From positions 1 through 10,097 of the forward strand of contig JAQUQP010000062.1 in NCBI GenBank assembly GCA_028716025.1: 10,097 nucleotides of DNA, given 5' to 3'. Source of the stretch: a bacterium (GTDB lineage: Bacteria; UBA6262). Positions 6,923 to 10,097 of the stretch are shown piece by piece. Both the position numbers and the translations under genes were made by a program. The notes under the pieces are model-generated. The model had not been told where the DNA came from, ran no database searches, and saw nothing but the letters and a program-made list of their open reading frames with translations. Positions within the stretch are counted from its first letter, which is position 1; every line of letters begins with the position of its first letter.

Positions 6923-7633
6923 ATGGCTCGCAGTGACGGTAGAAGTAATAAAGAAATACGGCCGGTGAAGATCACCACTGATTATATAAAGCACGCGGAA
7001 GGATCCTGCTTGATCGAGCTGGGCCAAACCAAGGTGATCTGCACTGCCAGCGTGGATAACAAAGTCCCGCCGCATCTGAAAGATACAGGGACCGGCTGGG
7101 TTACTGCCGAGTATTCCATGCTGCCTAGGGCCACTAATACGCGCAACCAGCGTGAGCGTACCAAGCTTTCCGGCCGGACCTTTGAAATACAACGTTTGAT
7201 CGGCCGGGCCATGCGGTCCTGCGTGGATTTGAAACAATTAGGAGAAAAGACTATTATCATAGATTGCGATGTGATCCAGGCTGATGGCGGCACCCGGGTG
7301 GCTTCTATCACCGGTGCTTACGTAGCCCTAGTTAAGGCTCTGCGCGCCATGAAAGATAAAGGTCTGATCAATTCGATTCCGATAAAGAACCAGGTGGCTG
7401 CGATAAGCGTGGGGCTGATCAATAAAGAAATATTACTGGACCTTTGTTATGAAGAAGATTCCAAAGCAGATGTGGATATGAATGTAGTAGTTACCGGTGA
7501 TGGCGGATTTATCGAAGTCCAAGGTACCGGTGAGAATAGTACCTTTTCGAAAGAAGAACTGGATAACCTGCTGCAGGCAGCGAAGAAAGGTATAGCTGAA
7601 TTGTTGCAAGTACAGAAAGAGGCCCTAAAATAA
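6923..7633 (+). CDS. rph: Ribonuclease PH (phosphorolytic tRNA 3'-end processing)
   Basis: RNase PH trims nucleotides 3' of the CCA end of tRNA precursors using inorganic phosphate, working as a hexamer in the cytoplasm. The 236-residue protein has the family's usual length and landmarks: [15 protein letters not shown] (3-17), [14 protein letters not shown] (58-71), [11 protein letters not shown] (87-97), [19 protein letters not shown] (114-132) and the C-terminal [19 protein letters not shown] (184-202). Start ATG 6923 is supported by GGAGG at 6914-6918. The TAA stop is the first triplet of a strong terminator hairpin. In many bacteria rph is followed directly by rdgB; here rdgB lies about 880 bases downstream, beyond a structured element and a DUF2378-like gene. 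Confidence 0.97.
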   Translation: MARSDGRSNKEIRPVKITTDYIKHAEGSCLIELGQTKVICTASVDNKVPPHLKDTGTGWVTAEYSMLPRATNTRNQRERTKLSGRTFEIQRLIGRAMRSCVDLKQLGEKTIIIDCDVIQADGGTRVASITGAYVALVKALRAMKDKGLINSIPIKNQVAAISVGLINKEILLDLCYEEDSKADVDMNVVVTGDGGFIEVQGTGENSTFSKEELDNLLQAAKKGIAELLQVQKEALK

Positions 7634-7667
7634 TAAAAACAGTGCTTCATTTGCGCTGTTTTTATTA
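7631..7667 (+). terminator. Intrinsic terminator after rph
   Basis: The arms 7631-7645 and 7653-7667 pair over 15 bp with one G-U, around loop TTCATTT. The top of the stem is GC-containing (CAGTGC/GCGCTG) and the base is A-rich against a TTTTTATT tract. It starts with the rph stop codon, so rph ends here and the downstream element is probably separately transcribed. Confidence 0.88.
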
Positions 7668-7851
7668 GGGAAGTGCAAGGGATTTTAATCCTTGCTATTT
7701 GGTTGTGGTTCTTTTGAACTTTACTGGTAAATTGCGATCCCAAAGTTTGTGGCTGCAAGTGAGCTTTTCATTAAGCATCGACTGCGCCTGATCTTGGGGT
7801 CGAGACTTACAGAACCCGATTAGAGCTCTTTCATCTCTTGCAACTTCCCCT
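7667..7851 (+). ncRNA. Candidate rod-like structured RNA (6S-like) or MITE-like element; strand uncertain
   Basis: About 185 bases fold on themselves from end to end. The closing stem AGGGAAGTGCAAG (7667-7679) pairs with 7837-7851, 13 bp with two bulged bases. GGTTCT (7707-7712) pairs with AGAACC (7811-7816). A long helix, 7727-7743 with 7794-7810, has 15 pairs of 17 including two G-U. The apical stem, 7751-7766 with 7773-7788, has small bulges and loop TTCATT. Length and layout (closing stem, large central bubble, irregular apical stem) recall 6S RNA, but I see no diagnostic 6S sequence. The near-perfect ends flanked by TA on both sides would equally fit a small non-autonomous transposon remnant. 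Plus strand is chosen only by gene direction. Confidence 0.4.
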
Positions 7852-7865
7852 ACGATTAATATAGC
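7838..7865 (+). promoter_or_regulatory. Weak possible promoter for the DUF2378-like gene
   Basis: TTGCAA (7838-7843, 4 of 6) and TATAGC (7860-7865, 4 of 6) lie 16 bases apart, about 40 bases before the ATG at 7905. A promoter is expected here because the terminator after rph isolates the downstream gene, but the match is modest. The -35 box overlaps the 3' arm of the structured element. Confidence 0.3.
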
Positions 7866-7904
7866 GCGGTTTGTTATTCTCTGCAAGCGATATTTTGGAG
7901 TGTT

Positions 7905-8462
7905 ATGGGAAATCTTAAAGGGCAGATGGTTATCTCGACAATTAAATATCTTAAAACTCTTTTTGGTGATGATAACTATGCTGAAGTCCTGCACAAAATG
8001 AGTGCTGTTTCAAGGAAAGTCATTGAAGGCAACATTATGTACGGACAGATGGTGCCGTTGAAACCATATATTGACCTTATCCGGGTGGCTGACGAGCATT
8101 TGGGCAAAAGTAATTATCTGCTGTGCCGCAAAATAGGCCAGTTTGTCGCGGAAGAAGGGATACCGAGATTATATCGCGTCTTTGTTACTACTGCTGATCC
8201 AATGTTCGCGATCAATCGTTTGCCGAATTTTTGGACCCATATGTACGATACCGGAACTCTGACCACACAACATGAGACCAAGAATATCGTAACCGTGAAT
8301 ATTATCGATTTTGCCGATACGCATAAAGCATACTGCTGGAAATTGCTGGGATATTTTGAAAAAATGTTGGAATTAGCCGGTGGCAGGAATGTTAAAATAG
8401 TCGAAACTACTTGCCGGGCTGATGGCGGTACCCAATGTTCCTACTCAATTACCTGGGAATAG
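7905..8462 (+). CDS. TIGR02265/DUF2378-like protein (V4R-like fold suspected)
   Basis: The 185-residue soluble protein has no signal peptide or membrane segment. Its pattern, GQMVISTIKYLKTLFG at the start, then IPRLYRVF, LPNFWTHMYDTG (106-117), AYCWKLLGYFEKMLELAGGRNVKIVETTCRADGG in parts between 142 and 175, and CSYSITW at the end, resembles the TIGR02265/DUF2378 family first noted in myxobacteria. Those proteins end in a V4R-like half with a conserved Cys pair, here C170 and C178. The family's function is unknown; V4R-like domains bind small molecules or take part in signalling, so a sensory or regulatory role is only inferred. Start ATG 7905 has TTGGAG at 7895-7900. It lies between rph and rdgB, which are often adjacent. 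Confidence 0.65.
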   Translation: MGNLKGQMVISTIKYLKTLFGDDNYAEVLHKMSAVSRKVIEGNIMYGQMVPLKPYIDLIRVADEHLGKSNYLLCRKIGQFVAEEGIPRLYRVFVTTADPMFAINRLPNFWTHMYDTGTLTTQHETKNIVTVNIIDFADTHKAYCWKLLGYFEKMLELAGGRNVKIVETTCRADGGTQCSYSITWE

Positions 8463-8501
8463 ATTTTTTAAATAATCTGTGTAATCAGTTAGCGGAACAA
8501 A

Positions 8502-8507
8502 GTGGAG
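8502..8507 (+). promoter_or_regulatory. Ribosome binding site that decides the rdgB start
   Basis: GTGGAG lies 9 bases before ATG 8517. The same bases contain an in-frame GTG at 8502 that could be read as a start, but family alignment begins at MELVLATKN (8517), and using GTG 8502 as the start would leave that start without its own Shine-Dalgarno. Confidence 0.6.
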
Positions 8508-8516
8508 TTTAACTTA

Positions 8517-9113
8517 ATGGAACTGGTATTGGCTACCAAGAACCGGGATAAGATCAAAGAGATCAGGCACTTATTACGCGGCCTTAAAGTGCGTATATTA
8601 AGCGTTGAAGACTATCCTGACCTGCCGGAAGTGCACGAAGACGGCAAAACCTTACGTGACAATGCGATTAAAAAAGCAGCGATTATTGCCGGTTATACTG
8701 GAAAATGGGCACTAGCTGATGATACGGGGTTAGCTGTTGCGGCGCTGGGCGGGGAGCCGGGAGTTTATTCCGCGCGTTTTGCCGGTCCCGGATGCAAGTA
8801 TATTGATAATAATAAGAAGTTATTAAAACTGTTGGCTGATTTGCCTAAAAGCAAACGCCGGGCGCAGTTTAAATGTGTTATCGCGTTGGCGGATCCCAGG
8901 GGTAAAACGCGCACCGTAACCGGTGTGATCAATGGCTATATTGGTACTGAAATGAAGGGAACGCATGGTTTTGGTTATGATCCGGTGTTTGTAGTGCCGG
9001 AATATGACAAAACTTTTGCCCAATTGGGGCTGAAAACCAAGAACCAGATCAGCCACCGGGGAAAAGCATTAGAGAAGATAAAGAAAGTGATAAAAAAGCT
9101 TCTTGTTGATTGA
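8517..9113 (+). CDS. rdgB: RdgB/HAM1 family XTP/dITP diphosphatase
   Basis: RdgB hydrolyses dITP, ITP and XTP to monophosphates, preventing deaminated purines entering DNA and RNA. The 198-residue protein has the complete signature set: LVLATKNRDKIKEI (3-16), EDGKTLRDNAIKKA (41-54), LADDTGLAVAALGGEPGVYS (66-85) with the catalytic/metal-binding Asp pair, GTHGFGYDPVFVVP (148-161), TFAQL (166-170) and KNQISHRGKA (175-184). The length is typical. The start at ATG 8517 follows the family and the GTGGAG Shine-Dalgarno. Its stop is 8 bases before tRNA-Pro, so gene and tRNA could share a transcript. Together with maf this window encodes two nucleotide-pool-cleaning pyrophosphatases. Confidence 0.96.
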   Translation: MELVLATKNRDKIKEIRHLLRGLKVRILSVEDYPDLPEVHEDGKTLRDNAIKKAAIIAGYTGKWALADDTGLAVAALGGEPGVYSARFAGPGCKYIDNNKKLLKLLADLPKSKRRAQFKCVIALADPRGKTRTVTGVINGYIGTEMKGTHGFGYDPVFVVPEYDKTFAQLGLKTKNQISHRGKALEKIKKVIKKLLVD

Positions 9114-9121
9114 CAATCTAT

Positions 9122-9195
9122 CGGGGTGTAGCGCAGCTGGCTAGCGCGCCTGCTTTGGGAGCAGGAGGTCCTCGGTTCGAATCCGAGCACCCCGA
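9122..9195 (+). tRNA. tRNA-Pro (anticodon UGG)
   Basis: A complete 74-base cloverleaf can be read. The acceptor stem CGGGGTG (9122-9128) pairs with CACCCCG (9188-9194), with discriminator A9195. The anticodon stem CCTGC/GCAGG encloses loop TTTGGGA with anticodon TGG at 9156-9158. The T arm is CTCGG-TTCGAAT-CCGAG. No CCA is encoded, so it would be added enzymatically. It lies 8 bases after rdgB and immediately before the tRNA-derived repeat array, whose units share its 3' half exactly from GGTCCTCGG to CCCCGA. Confidence 0.96.
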
Positions 9196-9307
9196 TTTTA
9201 TAGTTAGCTACACCCCGATGGTGTAGTCCACCTGCGGCGGATAAACTCCGCTGGCAGCGCGTCTCGCCTGGGGCGGAAGGTCCTCGGTTCGAATCCGAGC
9301 ACCCCGA
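9196..9307 (+). repeat. tRNA-Pro-derived tandem unit 1 (112 bp, pseudo-tRNA)
   Basis: The first full unit follows the true tRNA directly. It holds, in order: an AT-rich spacer; hairpin CTACACC (9208-9214)/GGTGTAG (9220-9226), whose left arm is part of an inverted copy of the tRNA 5' end; a D-arm region carrying palindrome GCGGA (9237-9241)/TCCGC (9247-9251); a collapsed anticodon arm (TCTCGCCTGGGGCGGA, around 9262-9277); and a perfect T arm plus acceptor 3' strand ending CACCCCGA. The acceptor 5' strand is GATGGTG rather than CGGGGTG, and the anticodon arm is one base short, so it should not work as a tRNA. The remnant hints at an ancestral tRNA-Pro with a GGG-type anticodon. Confidence 0.85.
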
Positions 9308-9419
9308 TTTTATAGTTAGCTACACCCCGATGGTGTAGTCCACCTGCGGCGGATAAACTCCGCTGGCAGCGCGTCTCGCCTGGGGCGGAAGGTCCTCGGT
9401 TCGAATCCGAGCACCCCGA
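9308..9419 (+). repeat. tRNA-Pro-derived tandem unit 2 (112 bp, pseudo-tRNA)
   Basis: By reading, this is base-for-base the same as unit 1, at a period of exactly 112 (GGTCCTCGG at 9167, 9279 and 9391). Identity over the spacer as well as the tRNA-like part points to recent tandem duplication or active homogenisation. The same four hairpin-forming segments are present. Confidence 0.85.
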
Positions 9420-9452
9420 TTTAATAATTAGCTACACCCCGATGGTGTAGTC
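9420..9452 (+). repeat. Truncated third tRNA-derived unit
   Basis: The spacer begins again with slight divergence (TTTAATAATTAGC against TTTTATAGTTAGC). The hairpin CTACACC (9432-9438)/GGTGTAG (9444-9450) is repeated, after which sequence similarity to units 1 and 2 stops at GTAGTC. The unit is broken where the D-arm insertion would begin; different GC-rich palindromic sequence takes over. Confidence 0.75.
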
Positions 9453-9505
9453 TCCGCCAATAAGCGCTGTCGGACTTCGCGCCGTAAAGAAGGCGCTCGC
9501 GCTAT
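9453..9505. repeat. GC-rich nested palindrome after the tRNA-derived array
   Basis: AGCGC (9463-9467) pairs with GCGCT (9499-9503), and inside it GCGCC (9479-9483) pairs with GGCGC (9492-9496) around an 8-base loop. No credible gene covers this block. It occupies the position where the D-arm palindrome lies in the preceding units, so it may be a variant or a further insertion of the same kind of element. Confidence 0.5.
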
Positions 9506-9550
9506 CGAGCACTACACCCGCCGAAGCTCTGGTGGCGGGCTCGATTTTAT
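9506..9550 (+). terminator. Possible terminator hairpin before the PAS gene
   Basis: CGAG (9506-9509) with CTCG (9540-9543), and CCCGCC (9517-9522) with GGCGGG (9534-9539), form a GC-rich hairpin with a six-base bulge, followed by ATTTTAT. It could end the rdgB/tRNA/array transcript. The T-run is short, and CTACACC occurs again inside it (9512-9518), so it may instead be another palindromic repeat relic. Confidence 0.45.
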
Positions 9551-9589
9551 AAGCTTTTATTCTTCCATTTTGTTCAATGAGGAGCAAAT

Positions 9590-10097
9590 ATGAAAGACAA
9601 TGATGATTTACGTGAACTAAGGGAAAAATTTGAAAAAGACATGTCCCTGAAAGTCAAGATACTTGATATCACCCCTGATTCAGTCATTGTACATAATCTA
9701 GCCGGTGAAATTATTTATATCAATAATGCCGGTTGCCAGGTGCGCGGCTATTCCCGCGAAGAGGTCCTGAATCTAAGGATGACCGATCTGGTGTCCCCGG
9801 ATTTCGCAGTCTTTGCCAAACAACAAATTGAGATGTTATGGGCCAATGGTTCAGCTGACTTTGAGGCCCTTTCCCGCCGCAAGGACGGATCTGAATATGT
9901 TTCTGAAGTGCATGCTATAGTTTGTGATCTGGGTAATACCAAAGTGGCAATTGGCCATGGCCGCGATATTACCGAAAGAAAGAAAATGGAAAATGAACTG
10001 CGGGAAAGAGAAGAACGTTTCCGCAATTTTGCCCTCATGTCGCCTGTAGGGATTTTTTTAACTGATATTAATGGAGAGTACCAGTATGTGAATAAAA
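9590..10097 (+). CDS. PAS-domain sensor protein, 3' end outside the window
   Basis: Translation from ATG 9590 stays open to the window edge (169 codons seen). GAGGAG at 9579-9584 is a strong, well-spaced Shine-Dalgarno. A short charged N-terminal helix (1-20) is followed by a PAS domain, about residues 21-130: ILDITPDSVIVHNLAGEIIYINNAG in parts, GYSREEVLNLRMTDLVSPD, then RRKDGSEYVSEVHAIV and the typical closing GHGRDITERKKMENEL. A helical linker (about 129-145) leads into the start of a second PAS domain, ERFRNFALMSPVGIFLTD. No signal peptide or membrane helix is visible so far. Such tandem PAS arrays usually precede a histidine kinase, GGDEF or similar output domain, but that part is not in the window. 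Confidence 0.9.
   Translation, partial: MKDNDDLRELREKFEKDMSLKVKILDITPDSVIVHNLAGEIIYINNAGCQVRGYSREEVLNLRMTDLVSPDFAVFAKQQIEMLWANGSADFEALSRRKDGSEYVSEVHAIVCDLGNTKVAIGHGRDITERKKMENELREREERFRNFALMSPVGIFLTDINGEYQYVNK

Noticed and set aside
7695..7994. Minus-strand reading frame of 99 codons
   Set aside because: It runs through the self-complementary element and into the DUF2378-like gene, has no recognisable motif or Shine-Dalgarno, and is better explained by the structured element.
8463..8482. Terminator after the DUF2378-like gene (AGATT...AATCT)
   Set aside because: The stem is only about 5 bp, fully AT-rich at the top and without a proper U-tract; too weak to call.
9110..9115. TTGACA as a -35 box for the tRNA
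   Set aside because: It lies only 7 bases before the tRNA 5' end and no -10 box is found at the right distance inside the tRNA; probably coincidental.
9220..9419. The two 112-bp units as functional tRNA-Pro genes
   Set aside because: The acceptor 5' strand (GATGGTG) pairs with only about four bases of CACCCCG, the D arm is interrupted by a palindrome, and the anticodon arm is one base short, so no 5-bp stem with U33 can be formed.
9167..9419. CRISPR-like array
   Set aside because: The repeats are 112 bp, contiguous and contain tRNA arms; there are no unique spacers of regular length and no cas genes.

Overview
This window looks like a chromosomal segment of a bacterium with a Gram-negative-type envelope and type IV pili. 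It holds mostly housekeeping genes separated by unusually repeat-rich, hairpin-rich intergenic DNA. Gene content (PilT-type ATPase, Maf, a SurA_N-type membrane chaperone, an AEC permease, ValRS, RNase PH, RdgB, a PAS sensor) and moderate GC would suit an uncultured lineage such as Omnitrophota or a relative. That placement is inference from general resemblance, not from a marker gene.

Layout. Bases 2-2147 (+) carry three tightly packed genes: the 3' part of a PilT-like retraction ATPase, an unrecognised four-helix membrane protein and a Maf nucleotide pyrophosphatase. They end at a palindromic terminator that also serves the convergent gene at 2212-2949 (-), a membrane-anchored SurA_N-type protein lacking a PPIase domain. 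A divergent promoter region (2950-3058) separates it from an AEC-family permease (3059-3943, +). valS (3992-6775, +) follows from its own extended -10 promoter, with a 9-codon minicistron overlapping its start. An AT-rich imperfect palindrome (about 6776-6908) lies between valS and rph (6923-7633).

rph ends in a strong terminator. Directly after it, 7667-7851 can fold on itself over nearly its whole length into an irregular rod, which suggests either a 6S-like structured RNA or a small MITE-like element. A gene resembling the TIGR02265/DUF2378 family (7905-8462) follows, then rdgB (8517-9113). rph and rdgB are commonly neighbours in bacteria, so the RNA-like element and the DUF2378-like gene appear to sit inside an otherwise conserved pair.

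Eight bases after rdgB is an intact tRNA-Pro(UGG) (9122-9195). It is followed by two apparently identical 112-bp tandem units and a truncated third. Each unit is a degenerate tRNA-Pro-like sequence: the T arm and the acceptor 3' strand are preserved, the D-arm region carries an inserted GC palindrome, and an inverted copy of the tRNA 5' end precedes it. The array runs into a further GC-rich block of nested hairpins and then a PAS-domain sensor gene that leaves the window at 10097. The tRNA-derived array is the most unusual structure here; the rod-like element at 7667-7851 is second.

Functionally, two house-cleaning NTP pyrophosphatases (Maf, RdgB), two translation or RNA-processing enzymes (ValRS, RNase PH) and a tRNA gene form the core. 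No phage, CRISPR, transposase or obvious defence genes were seen.
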